The notes below the pieces were generated by a model that ran no database searches, was not told where the DNA came from, and saw only the letters and a program-made list of their open reading frames with translations. A stretch of 59,630 bases of DNA from contig JASHOC010000139.1 in NCBI GenBank assembly GCA_030041305.1, positions 1-59,630 on the forward strand, read 5' to 3'. The translations under genes were made by a program, and so were the position numbers. Of the stretch, positions 19,836-28,403 are shown in pieces (within the stretch, counting starts at the first letter, position 1; the number at the start of each line of letters is the position of its first letter). This stretch comes from Acidobacteriaceae bacterium (GTDB taxonomy: Bacteria > Acidobacteriota > Terriglobia > Terriglobales > Acidobacteriaceae).

Positions 19836-19941
19836 GTCCTGGCCGGTCGCCCCGGCCCAGGTGCGCTTCACTCTTGGACCATTCAAGACAGACGAAAAAC
19901 TTCATCTTTGCCAACTCCGGAAATCCTCATGCGCTTGATGC

Positions 19942-20667
19942 ATGATCGAAGCGCGTCGCATACTGAGCCTGATCCGCGCCATGACCCCGTCCACCCGCAA
20001 ATCCTTCACTGCGCTTCTGGAGCCGGACGGAACTCGCCTGCGCTGGGTCATCGCCCGCGTCCCCTTCGACATCGCCAAGTGCTGGCCCATCCGCCGCGGC
20101 CGCAAGGTGCGCGGTCAAATTGAAGGCTTCGCATTGCGCACATCGCTTTTCCCCGATCCCCGCAGCTCGGGCCACATCCTGCTTGTCAACAAAAAGATGC
20201 AGGTGGGAGCGCACGCCCAAGCCGGTTCCCGGGTGCGGATCACGCTGGAGCCCGACCTTGAGGAGCGCGAGGTGGTCATTCCCCCTGAGTTCGACCGTAT
20301 TCTCCGCGCCGACCGCCGGCTCAGTCGCTGGTTCGACCGGCTCAGCCCTTCCCTGCGCCGCTATATCGGCGAGTGGATCGGCGAGCCCAAAAGCGCCGCA
20401 ACCCGCCTCAAGCGCTCCGAAAAAATGGCTGATCGCCTGTATCTCACCATGGAAGGCGAAGAGGAGCCGCCGCCCGTGCTCCGCGCCGCCTTTGAGCGCC
20501 AGCGGCTGGCCCGGCAAGGTTGGTTCGCCCTCACCGCAGCGCAACGGCGCAGCCATCTTTTGGCGATTTTCTACTACGAAAAACCGGAAGCCAGCGTGCG
20601 CTGGGCAGCCCAGGCGGTCGAAGACGCTCTCCGGGCGGCTCGCAAACAATCCGGCGAGGATGTATAA
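19942..20667 (+). CDS. DUF1905 / YdeI-OmpD-associated family protein
   Basis: The 241-residue protein combines an N-terminal DUF1905 beta-barrel (SFTALLEPDGTRLRWV, KVRGQIEGFALRTSLFP, HILLVNKKMQVGA, then EPDLEEREVVIPPEF) with a C-terminal YdeI-like helical part (LRAAFERQRLARQGWFALT, RRSHLLAIFYYEKPEASVR). The function is unknown. An in-frame ATG at 19981 (MTPSTRKSFTALL) is equally plausible, and homologs often begin near there. The stop overlaps TATAAT (20663-20668), which could be a -10 box for the sigma-factor gene downstream. Confidence 0.78.
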   Translation: MIEARRILSLIRAMTPSTRKSFTALLEPDGTRLRWVIARVPFDIAKCWPIRRGRKVRGQIEGFALRTSLFPDPRSSGHILLVNKKMQVGAHAQAGSRVRITLEPDLEEREVVIPPEFDRILRADRRLSRWFDRLSPSLRRYIGEWIGEPKSAATRLKRSEKMADRLYLTMEGEEEPPPVLRAAFERQRLARQGWFALTAAQRRSHLLAIFYYEKPEASVRWAAQAVEDALRAARKQSGEDV

Positions 20668-20735
20668 TTTTTTCTAACGAATTTCCGTCCTTTTGTTCGC
20701 CCTGGGAAACCGTTCTTCCGTCTAAGTGAATAGTC

Positions 20736-21386
20736 ATGACCGTGGCTTCCATCGCATCGGTGTCTCCGGCGGCAAACGCTGCAGCCGTCGAGCTGACCCG
20801 GCAGGAAAATCTTGCCATCGCCCAAGGCCTTAAACGCAGGGAGGCCGGGCTGCTCGATGAACTCATCGTTCGCTATCAACACCGGCTGCTCCGCTATCTG
20901 CTGTATTTAACGGGGAATCGGGAGCTGGCCGAGGACCTTTTTCAGGAAGTGTGGATGCGGGTGCTGGTGCGCGGCGCGCAGTACAACGGCCAGGCGCGAT
21001 TTGAGACCTGGCTGTTCACCATTGCCCGCAATCTTGTCATTGACCACAAGCGCAAGCGCACGCTGGCCAGCTTGGACGAACTCGTCGAAGGCGCCGGCGA
21101 CGACGACCGCCCCATGAATCCGGAGATTGCCGACGGTGATCCCACACCCTTCGAGCATTTCTCCCGGCTCGAACACCGCGAGCGGGTTGCGGCGGCGCTG
21201 CTCGAGCTCGACACTCTGCATCGCGAGGTGCTGGTGCTCCGTTTCCACGAGGAACTTTCCCTCGAAGAAATCGCCAACGTCACGCGGGCCCATCTTTCCA
21301 CCGTCAAGTCAAGGCTTTATCGCGGCATGGCCATGATCAAACCCAAGCTGGAACGCGCACTTCCCCATTTGCAGGAGGCGGTGTGA
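20736..21386 (+). CDS. ECF-type RNA polymerase sigma factor
   Basis: The 216-residue protein has sigma region 2 (LIVRYQHRLLRYLLYLTGN, then AEDLFQEVWMRV and FETWLFTIARNLVIDHKRK) and region 4 (LDTLHREVLVLRFHEELSLE, then IANVTRAHLSTVKSRLYRGM). The interdomain linker is acidic. The stop overlaps the next gene in GTGTGA, so the downstream membrane protein is translationally coupled and may act as its anti-sigma factor. Confidence 0.92.
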   Translation: MTVASIASVSPAANAAAVELTRQENLAIAQGLKRREAGLLDELIVRYQHRLLRYLLYLTGNRELAEDLFQEVWMRVLVRGAQYNGQARFETWLFTIARNLVIDHKRKRTLASLDELVEGAGDDDRPMNPEIADGDPTPFEHFSRLEHRERVAAALLELDTLHREVLVLRFHEELSLEEIANVTRAHLSTVKSRLYRGMAMIKPKLERALPHLQEAV

Positions 21387-21772
21387 AGACGGTTGGGTTC
21401 CCTGAGAGGACAATCGGAAAATCGAGAACGGAAGCTGCTACCTTGGACCGGGACGTGCTTTCGGCTCTGAGTGGGACGCAGGCCGGCCGCGACGGCGCCG
21501 TCGCCAACCGCACCCGGCGCGTGGTCATGGCCTCTTTGGGCGTGATGCAGGAACAAAGAGCGTGGCGGAAACGCAGCCGCTCCGTGGCCATTGCCTCTAT
21601 TTTGGTCATTTTGCTCCTGTTGGGTCCGGCTCTCTGGCTCGTGGCCGACGATCTGATCGGCGGCGAGCGCTTCAGCGATATCACCACCCAATTCAGCCTT
21701 CTCTTCGGCATTTTTTGCGTGGCCCTGGTGGGTGCTGTGATCGTGGCCGGCTGGGCGCGTCGCGACTCCTGA
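21383..21772 (+). CDS. Small two-helix membrane protein coupled to the ECF sigma factor
   Basis: The 129-residue protein starts with GTG, with AGGAGG 4 nt upstream. It has an N-terminal cytoplasmic stretch of about 65 residues and two membrane segments (about 68-90 and 104-124). By position it is a candidate anti-sigma factor, but it lacks the HxxxCxxC zinc motif of the common ZAS anti-sigma domain, so that role is inference from context only. Confidence 0.72.
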   Translation: MKTVGFPERTIGKSRTEAATLDRDVLSALSGTQAGRDGAVANRTRRVVMASLGVMQEQRAWRKRSRSVAIASILVILLLLGPALWLVADDLIGGERFSDITTQFSLLFGIFCVALVGAVIVAGWARRDS

Positions 21773-21982
21773 CGGCTAGGCTCCCTCGCACCCTTACGCT
21801 ACCGCCAAAAATCTACCCTTCGGCCAGGAATGCCTGTCCATCCGCGCCCCTCCATTGTGACCTTTCGAAAATTGGAAAGCTCTTGGCGGGCGCAACTTCC
21901 CGGTACGCTCTCCCGTCCATCTTAAATAAGAGATACGCTGTTTCCTGGCCTTTGAAGTGGCCCTCCAGGGTAGGGGTGTAGT

Positions 21983-22510
21983 ATGCATGAACCACAATCG
22001 ATCAGCGTCAATGACGACGAGCGGATGATCCCCACGTGGTCGATCGTCGCCGCCAGCGTGGCGTTTGTGGTCGTCGAGTATTATTTCTGGTTCATCGCAC
22101 CAACCCAGCGGCACCACCCCGCCTCGGCTCTCGGATTCCGGATTTATTTCAACCTTACCTGGGGCTTCCTCGTTTCGCTCTATTTCCTAATGCTGGGCTA
22201 CGTCAGCAAGGATGCGCCCCGGCGGGCCATGAGCACCCGTTTCTGGATGATGATCTGCTTCGTGATGCCGGCCGGCATTGGCGCCGTGCTGTATTTTCTG
22301 TTGCGCCAGCCCGAGGTTTCGCGTTGCCCGGCCTGTGGAACTCATGTGCAGAGTGATTTTCATTTCTGCCCGCAGTGCAACTATCAGCTCACCGCCAGTT
22401 GCGGCAACTGCTTCCGCAGCGTGCGCGCCACAGACCAGTTCTGCACTCGCTGCGGCCATGATCTCGCCTCCGATCAAACGCCTGCCCGCCTCCGCGTTTT
22501 GGATCACTAG
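21983..22510 (+). CDS. Membrane protein with C-terminal double zinc ribbon
   Basis: The 175-residue protein has three hydrophobic segments (about 18-38, 53-73 and 86-107) followed by two zinc ribbons with cysteines at 115, 118, 129, 132 and at 140, 143, 154, 157. The topology would put the zinc domain on one side of the membrane, likely the cytoplasm. The function is unknown. The 210-bp gap upstream shows no other feature I can name. Confidence 0.82.
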   Translation: MHEPQSISVNDDERMIPTWSIVAASVAFVVVEYYFWFIAPTQRHHPASALGFRIYFNLTWGFLVSLYFLMLGYVSKDAPRRAMSTRFWMMICFVMPAGIGAVLYFLLRQPEVSRCPACGTHVQSDFHFCPQCNYQLTASCGNCFRSVRATDQFCTRCGHDLASDQTPARLRVLDH

Positions 22511-22636
22511 GGCCTGTTCCTCCCGCCTCCGCTGGCTCCCTCTCGTCGCATCCGCGGACCGCTCAGCCAATGGGAGGAACAACGAAAAAATTGACCCGCC
22601 CAAGTTCCCTTCCTACAATCAAAACTTCCGGTTCCG

Positions 22637-23464
22637 ATGCCCATCTCCGCGCTGATCATCGATGACGAACAACTGGCCCGCGACGAGTTGAAGTTCCTCC
22701 TCGACTCCATCGGCGGCGTCGAAGTGGTTGCCGAAGGAGCCAATGGGATTGAGGCCATCAATCTCATCGAAGAGCACCGCCCCGACGTGGTTTTTCTCGA
22801 TGTGCAGATGCCAGGCCTCGACGGCTTCGCGGTGATCCGCCAGCTGACCAAAGGCAGCGGAGCAAAAAAGAGCTCTTCGCTGCCCCACATCGTCTTTGCT
22901 ACTGCCTACGACCAGTATGCCGTCCGCGCCTTTGACGTAAATGCGGTCGATTACCTGCTCAAACCCTTCGAGCGCGACCGGGTTCTCGCCGCCTTGGAAC
23001 GGGTGCGCATGCGCATGGCCGGCGAGGGCGCCGGCCATGCGGCGGGGTCCGCCGACCCCATCGAGTCGCAGTTGGAAGCGCTGTTGCGCCTGCTCAATCG
23101 GCCCCAGGGAGCCCCGCGCGCCGCTCAACCCGCCAAACTCATCGTCCAGGTGCAAAGCCGCCTTCTGCTCATCGACCAGGCCGAGATCTGCTTCGCGGCC
23201 ATCGATGAGGGCGTCATTCGCATCGTAACCCGCACCTTCGAAGGCCAGTCCAAGTGCCGCACCCTCGAGGAGTTGATGGAGTTGCTCGATCCCGCTCACT
23301 TTTGGCGCGCTCACCGCGGTTACGTGGTCAACATCGACCACATCCGCGAGGTTGTGCCCTGGTTCAAATCCACCTACCAGTTGCGCATGAACGACAAGCA
23401 GCAGACCGAGATTCCCGTGAGCCGCGCCCAAACCCGAAGGCTCAAAGAGCTGTTCAGTCTGTAG
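22637..23464 (+). CDS. LytR/AlgR-type response regulator (receiver + LytTR DNA-binding domain)
   Basis: The 275-residue protein has a normal receiver domain (IIDDEQLARDEL, phosphoacceptor D55 in VVFLDVQMPG, TAYDQYA, and DYLLKPFERD) and a C-terminal LytTR domain (KLIVQVQSRLLLIDQAEI, FWRAHRGYVVNIDHI, and EIPVSRAQTRRLKELF). No histidine kinase gene is adjacent, so its sensor must be encoded elsewhere. The gene ends 168 bp before the ornithine-lipid genes. Confidence 0.92.
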   Translation: MPISALIIDDEQLARDELKFLLDSIGGVEVVAEGANGIEAINLIEEHRPDVVFLDVQMPGLDGFAVIRQLTKGSGAKKSSSLPHIVFATAYDQYAVRAFDVNAVDYLLKPFERDRVLAALERVRMRMAGEGAGHAAGSADPIESQLEALLRLLNRPQGAPRAAQPAKLIVQVQSRLLLIDQAEICFAAIDEGVIRIVTRTFEGQSKCRTLEELMELLDPAHFWRAHRGYVVNIDHIREVVPWFKSTYQLRMNDKQQTEIPVSRAQTRRLKELFSL

Positions 23465-23557
23465 TCAGCTTCACCGTCCCCAGGGAAAAGGCTGCACCCT
23501 CGACCTCCCTTCGTTTATCCCGTTGTAGCAGGCCGCGGAAAAGCGACTCAGCCAATC

Positions 23558-23601
23558 TTTTTGCACCGTATTCGCACCCGGTTCACCCTCCTTTCACGAG
23601 C
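23558..23601 (+). promoter_or_regulatory. Pho-box-like 11-bp direct repeats upstream of olsB-like gene
   Basis: Four consecutive 11-mers start at 23558, 23569, 23580 and 23591, and each has TTYRC at positions 3-7 (TTTGC, TTCGC, TTCAC, TTCAC). The last two, GGTTCAC-N4-CTTTCAC, resemble the CTGTCAT-N4-CTGTCAT layout of PhoB sites. The block ends 31 bp before the start codon at 23633. Regulation by a PhoB-like factor is inferred; ornithine lipids are phosphate-starvation products in several bacteria. Confidence 0.45.
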
Positions 23602-23632
23602 CCCGCCCGATACTGCTGGCGTGATCCCACCC

Positions 23633-24505
23633 ATGCCACTCAGCCTCCCTCCGGGTTCTACGCCGGCCGTAGAACTCGCGTCCCGAACTCATCTTTCCTC
23701 ACTGCCTGCTGCCGCCCTGCCTTCCATCCATGCGGAAATGGGCCGTTACCGGCTCCGCCTCGCCGAAAGCAGCGCCGACCGCATGGCCGCCTATCGGCTG
23801 CGCTTCAAAGTCTTCAATCTGGAACTGGGCGAGGGCTTGGAGAACTCCTACCTGACGGGCCTCGACACAGACCGTTTCGATCCCTTCTGCGAACACCTCA
23901 TCGTCGAAGACCAGCTCAGCCGCCGCATCGTCGGCGCCTACCGCATGCAGTCGGGCGCGTCAGCGGCGCGCCATCTCGGCTACTACTCTGAGCAGGAGTT
24001 CCATCTCGCCCCCTACGAACCACTGCGTCCCGGCGTTCTCGAACTGGGCCGCGCCTGCATTGACCGCGAACACCGCACCCCCGAGGTGCTTACGTTGTTG
24101 TGGCGCGGCATTGCGCAGTATGCTGACGGCATGGGACTGCGCTATTTACTGGGTTGCTCCTCGCTTAATTCGAATGACCCGGCCGAAGGCTGGCGGATGT
24201 ACCGCTGCCTCGCGCAATTCCGCGTAGCGCCGGAGTTCGAGACCGTCCCCACCCCGGCCTACGCCTGCCCGGTAGAGGGGGACGCGGTCCATTCGGGGCA
24301 GTCCCCGCCGGCTCACGGTTCCTTGCCGCGCGCCCCCATGAAGGCGCCTAAGTTGCTTAAGACCTATCTCGCCATCGGCGCGCGCATCGCCGCCCCGCCC
24401 GCCTGGGATCGCGAGTTTCGCACCATCGATTTCCTCACCCTGCTCGACCTTCACCAGCTTTCCTCGGCGGCGCGCAACCGCTTCCTGGCGCCGCTTGCGC
24501 AGTGA
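23633..24505 (+). CDS. olsB: Ornithine-acyl-ACP N-acyltransferase-like protein (OlsB, Acetyltransf_5)
   Basis: The 290-residue protein belongs to the OlsB/hemolysin-type GNAT family (PF13444). Diagnostic parts are YRLRLAESSADRMAAYRLRF, VFNLELGEG, DPFCEHLIVED, RRIVGAYRM, LELGRACIDREHR, and LWRGIAQYADGMGLRYLLGC. OlsB attaches a 3-hydroxy fatty acid to ornithine. The partner acyltransferase follows within 10 nt. The ATG at 23633 is chosen; a GTG at 23621 and later ATGs are possible because the first 25 residues are not conserved. Confidence 0.82.
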   Translation: MPLSLPPGSTPAVELASRTHLSSLPAAALPSIHAEMGRYRLRLAESSADRMAAYRLRFKVFNLELGEGLENSYLTGLDTDRFDPFCEHLIVEDQLSRRIVGAYRMQSGASAARHLGYYSEQEFHLAPYEPLRPGVLELGRACIDREHRTPEVLTLLWRGIAQYADGMGLRYLLGCSSLNSNDPAEGWRMYRCLAQFRVAPEFETVPTPAYACPVEGDAVHSGQSPPAHGSLPRAPMKAPKLLKTYLAIGARIAAPPAWDREFRTIDFLTLLDLHQLSSAARNRFLAPLAQ

Positions 24506-24512
24506 GGCAATC

Positions 24513-25268
24513 GTGAGACCGCGGCGCGCCGCCGCCCTCGCCGCGACGCTTGTTCTTTGCATCCTCCGCTTCTGGCGGCTGTGTCTCCGCGGCCCGCTCA
24601 CCCTCGAGCTCCGCGCACTCTGGCTGCAAGTCTCCGCGCGCCGCGTGCTCACCGCCCTCGGCATCGAGGTTCGCGTCGAGGGTCAACCGCCCTCGCGCGG
24701 GCTGGTCGTCGCCAACCATCTCAGTTACCTCGATATCATCGCCTTCTCGGCCGCTTTACCCTGCTTCTTCGTCTCCAAAGCCGAAGTCCGCCGCTGGCCT
24801 TTTTTCGGCAAAGCCGCGCGCTCCGGCGGGACCATCTTCCTCGACCGCACCAGCCGTTCCAGCGCCGAACTCGTCGCCGGCGAAATCGCCGAGCGGCTCA
24901 AGCTCCCGGTTCCGGTGCTGCTCTTCCCTGAGGGGACGACCACGGACGGCGCGCAGGTTCTGCATTTTCATTCTCGACTGATGGATCCCGCCATCCAATA
25001 TGCCGCACCCATCACTGCCTGCGCCATTCGTTTCTCCGCTGCAACCGAAAGCGGGCGCCCCGCCGAGCGCGACCTCTGTTGGTTCGGCGACCAGGCCTTT
25101 TTGCCGCATCTGTGGAAAATTCTCGGCCTCGCCGGTATCTCCGCCGAGATCCGCTTCGGCGAGCCGCGCGTTTACAGCAGTCGCCATTTCGCCGCCGCAC
25201 AGACGCATGCCGAAGTCACCGCCATGCGCCGTGGCGTCAAGCATTTCTCTCCGCAAGCCACCAGCTGA
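24513..25268 (+). CDS. olsA: PlsC-family lysophospholipid/lyso-ornithine lipid O-acyltransferase (OlsA-like)
   Basis: The 251-residue protein has an N-terminal hydrophobic segment and the acyltransferase motifs NHLSYLD (H-X4-D catalytic block), GTIFLDRTSRSS and FPEGTTTDG. Adjacent to an OlsB homolog it probably completes ornithine lipid synthesis by adding the second acyl chain; a plain 1-acylglycerol-3-phosphate acyltransferase role cannot be excluded. GTG 24513 is chosen because GTGAGG sits 5 nt upstream; a TTG start at 24495 would overlap olsB. Confidence 0.82.
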   Translation: MRPRRAAALAATLVLCILRFWRLCLRGPLTLELRALWLQVSARRVLTALGIEVRVEGQPPSRGLVVANHLSYLDIIAFSAALPCFFVSKAEVRRWPFFGKAARSGGTIFLDRTSRSSAELVAGEIAERLKLPVPVLLFPEGTTTDGAQVLHFHSRLMDPAIQYAAPITACAIRFSAATESGRPAERDLCWFGDQAFLPHLWKILGLAGISAEIRFGEPRVYSSRHFAAAQTHAEVTAMRRGVKHFSPQATS

Positions 25269-25274
25269 GAGAAA

Positions 25275-26468
25275 CTAGCCCGTCAGCGCATCCTCCGCCG
25301 TCGCAATGATTTCCGCTCCGATAGCGAGGCTGGCGGTGGCGGCCGGGCTGGGCGCGTTGAGCACATGCAGCGCCCGCGGCTGGCGCACGAAATAGAAATC
25401 GTCCACCAATTGTCCCGCCGGCGAGAGAGCCTGGGCGCGTACGCCCGCGCCTCCGGGCGCAAGATCCCCAATCCGCACCTCGGGAACCAGCCGCTGTAGC
25501 GACCGGCAAAAAAGCTCCTTGCTCAAGGACCGCCTTAACTCCGCCCAGCACATCGCCGGATAACGGAGAAAGAACCTCCAAAAACCGCGATACGTCAGGG
25601 TCTCGACAACATCACGGAAGGAAAAATCGGTCTTTCGGTAGCCTTCGCGCGCCAGGGCGAGAACCGCGTTCGGGCCCGCCTCGATCCCGCCGTGAATCAG
25701 CCGCGTAAAATGCACGCCGAGGAACGGGAAATTCGGATCGGGTACGGGATAAATCAGGTTTCTCACCAGTTGCTGGCGCTCCGGCCGCAGCTTAAAGTAT
25801 TCGCCGCGGAACGGCACAATCTTGGCCGGATCGTGATTGCCCGCCATACGGCTCACGCGATCGCAGTGCAGCCCGGAGCAATTGATCAGGAAATCGGCTT
25901 CGTAGTCGCCGCTGCGCGTGTGGATGATCCAACGCGACCCTTGCCGCAGCCTTGTAACCTCTGATCGGTACCTGATCTCCCCGCCGCGCTCGCCAATCGC
26001 GCGCGCCAACACCTGGCTCACCATCTCGTAGTCCACGATGCCTTCCTCCGGCACGTGGATCGCCGCCACACCCGCCGCGTGCGGTTCGATCTCGCGAATC
26101 TGTTCGCGGTCCAGCACGCGGATTCCGGTGAGGCCATTGGCGACGCCACGCTCGAAAAGAGCCTGCAGCCGAGGCCTCTCCTCCTCCGCGGTAGCCACAA
26201 CAACCTTCCCGCATTGCTCGTGGGCAATGCCATGGACGCGGCAGAACTCGACCATCTGGCGAATACCCTGCACAGCCAGCCGCGCCCTCTTCGAGCCCGG
26301 TCTGTAATAAAGCCCGGCGTGCAGCACGCCGCTATTGTGGCCGCTCTGATGTCGTCCTGGACCCTCTTCCTTTTCGAGCAGCAGAACCTGCACTGAAGAA
26401 ACACGCTCGAGGAGCCGATACGCTGTGGCGAGTCCTACGAGCCCGCCGCCAATAATGCCAACTTTCAT
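25275..26468 (-). CDS. lhgO: L-2-hydroxyglutarate oxidase/dehydrogenase (LhgO)
   Basis: The 397-residue FAD enzyme starts with GIIGGGLVGLATAYRL and continues with SGHNSGVLHAGLYYRPGS, FRGEYFKL, PDPNFPFLGVHFTR and, at the end, GAGVRAQAL and VLNAPSPAATASLAIG. These match LhgO (DadA-like oxidoreductases), which oxidises L-2-hydroxyglutarate to 2-oxoglutarate and passes electrons to the quinone pool. It lies 43 nt downstream of the P5C dehydrogenase gene on the same strand, so a shared operon feeding glutamate/2-oxoglutarate metabolism is likely. Confidence 0.9.
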   Translation of the reverse strand: MKVGIIGGGLVGLATAYRLLERVSSVQVLLLEKEEGPGRHQSGHNSGVLHAGLYYRPGSKRARLAVQGIRQMVEFCRVHGIAHEQCGKVVVATAEEERPRLQALFERGVANGLTGIRVLDREQIREIEPHAAGVAAIHVPEEGIVDYEMVSQVLARAIGERGGEIRYRSEVTRLRQGSRWIIHTRSGDYEADFLINCSGLHCDRVSRMAGNHDPAKIVPFRGEYFKLRPERQQLVRNLIYPVPDPNFPFLGVHFTRLIHGGIEAGPNAVLALAREGYRKTDFSFRDVVETLTYRGFWRFFLRYPAMCWAELRRSLSKELFCRSLQRLVPEVRIGDLAPGGAGVRAQALSPAGQLVDDFYFVRQPRALHVLNAPSPAATASLAIGAEIIATAEDALTG

Positions 26469-26511
26469 GGGATTCGATTCGTGCTTTCCAAAGCGAAACC
26501 TGTAGGCGCGC

Positions 26512-28122
26512 TCATCCCGCGTCTACCGTGCCCAACACCTCGGCTACGCTTTTTGCTTGGGTAAAAAGATAAAGGTAATCCGGTCCGCCCGCCTTGGAGT
26601 CAGTGCCGCTCATGTTGAACCCTCCAAACGGGTGGGCTCCGACCATGGCCCCGGTGCATTTGCGATTGAAGTAGAGGTTGCCCACGTGAAAGTCGCGGCG
26701 GGCCCGGTCAAGCTGCGCGCGGTTGCTGGAATACACTGACCCGGTCAGCCCATATTCCGTATTGTTCGCCACCTTCAGGCCCTCCTCGAAATTGGCCACC
26801 GGGATGACCGCCAGCACCGGCCCAAAAATCTCCTCCTGGGCAAGAATCGCGTTCGGCGAGATCTCGGAGAAGATTGTCGGCTCAAGAAAATAGCCGCCCT
26901 CGGCCGTTTGCGGCGCCTCGCCGCCGGCGATCAGCTTCCCTTCCCGTTTTCCGATCTCGATATAACGGAGCATGGAGGCCAGCGCACCCTGGTTGATTAC
27001 GGGCCCGAGGTTGTGGTTGGCGATGGGGTCGCCCAAGGTCAGCTGGGCCACGCGTTCGCGCAGGCGCTCCACAAATGAGTCGTAGATCGTTGCTTCGACG
27101 ATAGCTCGTGAGCAGGCCGAGCACTTCTGGCCGCTGAACCCGAAAGCGGAGGCAGTCACGCCCTCCACCGCGGCGTCCAGGTCCGCGTCCGCGCACACCA
27201 GAATCGAGTCCTTGCCGCCCATCTCCAGAATGGTGCGCTTGATCGAGATCTGGCCGGGGCGGGTGTGGGCGGCGCGCTCGTGAATTTCCACACCCACCGC
27301 CTTGGAGCCGGTGAAGGCGATAAACCGCGTCTTGGGATGCTCGACAACTGCGTTCCCGAACTCCGCGCCCGAACCCGGGCAGAAGTTCACCACCCCATCC
27401 GGCATTCCGGCTTCCTCAAGCACTTCGACGAATTTCGCGGCGATCGTCCCGGCGTCGCTCGAAGGCTTCAGAATTACCGTGTTGCCAGCCACAATCGCCG
27501 CCGAGGTCATGCCCGCCATGATGGCCAGTGGAAAGTTCCAGGGCGGAATCACCGCTCCCACCCCGAGCGGGATGTAGAGGAGCTCATCGCGTTCACCCGG
27601 ATACTGAATGGCCGGGACGGCGGCTTCCAGGCGCAGCGCCTCCCGGGCGTAGAACTCCAGGAAATCGATAGCCTCACCCACGTCTGCGTCAGCCTCAGCC
27701 CAGTTTTTGCCCACCTCGTACGTCAGCCATGCGGAAAACTCGAATTTGCGCTGGCGAATCAGCTTTGCCGCTCCCAAAAGCAGCGAAGCTCGTTCCTCCG
27801 GCGATCTTCGCCGCCAGGAATCAAACGCTTGTAGCGCCGCACTCACAGCTCTTTCGGCTTCCTCGGCGCCCGCTTTCTGGTGCAGGCCCACAACTTCGAC
27901 TGGTCGCGCCGGGTTGATCGAGCGAATCTTGTTCGCGGTCTTCACCCGCTCGCCGCCAATAATCAGGCTGTACTCGCGTCCGAGCTGGGCGCCTACCTGG
28001 TCCAGGGCGGCGCGCATGGCGCGCGCGTTCTCCCGGACGCTGAAATCGACGAACGGTTCATTCACAAAAACGCCCTTAGGCGAATGGAGCGGAATTGTAG
28101 TAGGAATGATTGCGCTACCCAT
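26512..28122 (-). CDS. 1-pyrroline-5-carboxylate dehydrogenase (RocA/PruA type)
   Basis: The 536-residue aldehyde dehydrogenase oxidises glutamate semialdehyde to glutamate in proline and arginine breakdown. Family signs are ADADVGEAIDFLEFYAREAL, GVGAVIPPWNFPLAIMAGM, FTGSKAVGVEI, the general-base Glu in LEMGGKD, the catalytic Cys in FSGQKCSACSR and EEIFGPVLAV. It is the monofunctional form without a proline dehydrogenase domain. The gene is divergent from the aminotransferase gene and shares a 281-bp intergenic region with a 10-bp inverted repeat. Confidence 0.93.
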   Translation of the reverse strand: MGSAIIPTTIPLHSPKGVFVNEPFVDFSVRENARAMRAALDQVGAQLGREYSLIIGGERVKTANKIRSINPARPVEVVGLHQKAGAEEAERAVSAALQAFDSWRRRSPEERASLLLGAAKLIRQRKFEFSAWLTYEVGKNWAEADADVGEAIDFLEFYAREALRLEAAVPAIQYPGERDELLYIPLGVGAVIPPWNFPLAIMAGMTSAAIVAGNTVILKPSSDAGTIAAKFVEVLEEAGMPDGVVNFCPGSGAEFGNAVVEHPKTRFIAFTGSKAVGVEIHERAAHTRPGQISIKRTILEMGGKDSILVCADADLDAAVEGVTASAFGFSGQKCSACSRAIVEATIYDSFVERLRERVAQLTLGDPIANHNLGPVINQGALASMLRYIEIGKREGKLIAGGEAPQTAEGGYFLEPTIFSEISPNAILAQEEIFGPVLAVIPVANFEEGLKVANNTEYGLTGSVYSSNRAQLDRARRDFHVGNLYFNRKCTGAMVGAHPFGGFNMSGTDSKAGGPDYLYLFTQAKSVAEVLGTVDAG

Positions 28123-28187
28123 AGCAGACCCAGTGTAGTCCAGAACGTGGGACGCCCGCCACGCGCCGCGGGCGATCCTGAAAGCAT

Positions 28188-28216
28188 CGATCGAGCGACT
28201 GATCGACGCTCGATCG
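28188..28216. promoter_or_regulatory. Perfect 10-bp inverted repeat between divergent genes
   Basis: CGATCGAGCG (28188-28197) and CGCTCGATCG (28207-28216) are separated by 9 bp. The dyad lies 66 bp upstream of the P5C dehydrogenase start and 188 bp upstream of the aminotransferase start. Between divergent genes an operator is more likely than a terminator. Confidence 0.5.
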
Positions 28217-28320
28217 GTGTTCGGTTTTGGGGTTTCCCGCGGCCATTGGCGACTTTTTTGTTCCGCAATTGCGAAAAACCTCGGTGATCCTCGGATCAGC
28301 CCAAAGTTCCCAAATCTCGG

Positions 28321-28326
28321 TATAAT
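28321..28326 (+). promoter_or_regulatory. Candidate -10 box of the aminotransferase gene
   Basis: TATAAT lies 78 bp upstream of the ATG at 28404. The -35 region at the expected distance (AGCCCA) is poor, so activation from an upstream site would be needed. Confidence 0.4.
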
Positions 28327-28403
28327 GCTTCCTGCCTAAACCCCGGGAAGCGCAGGATTTGGCGATTTCTTAAGGTCTCAAAGCGCACGAGAGGAGTTGG
28401 TCT

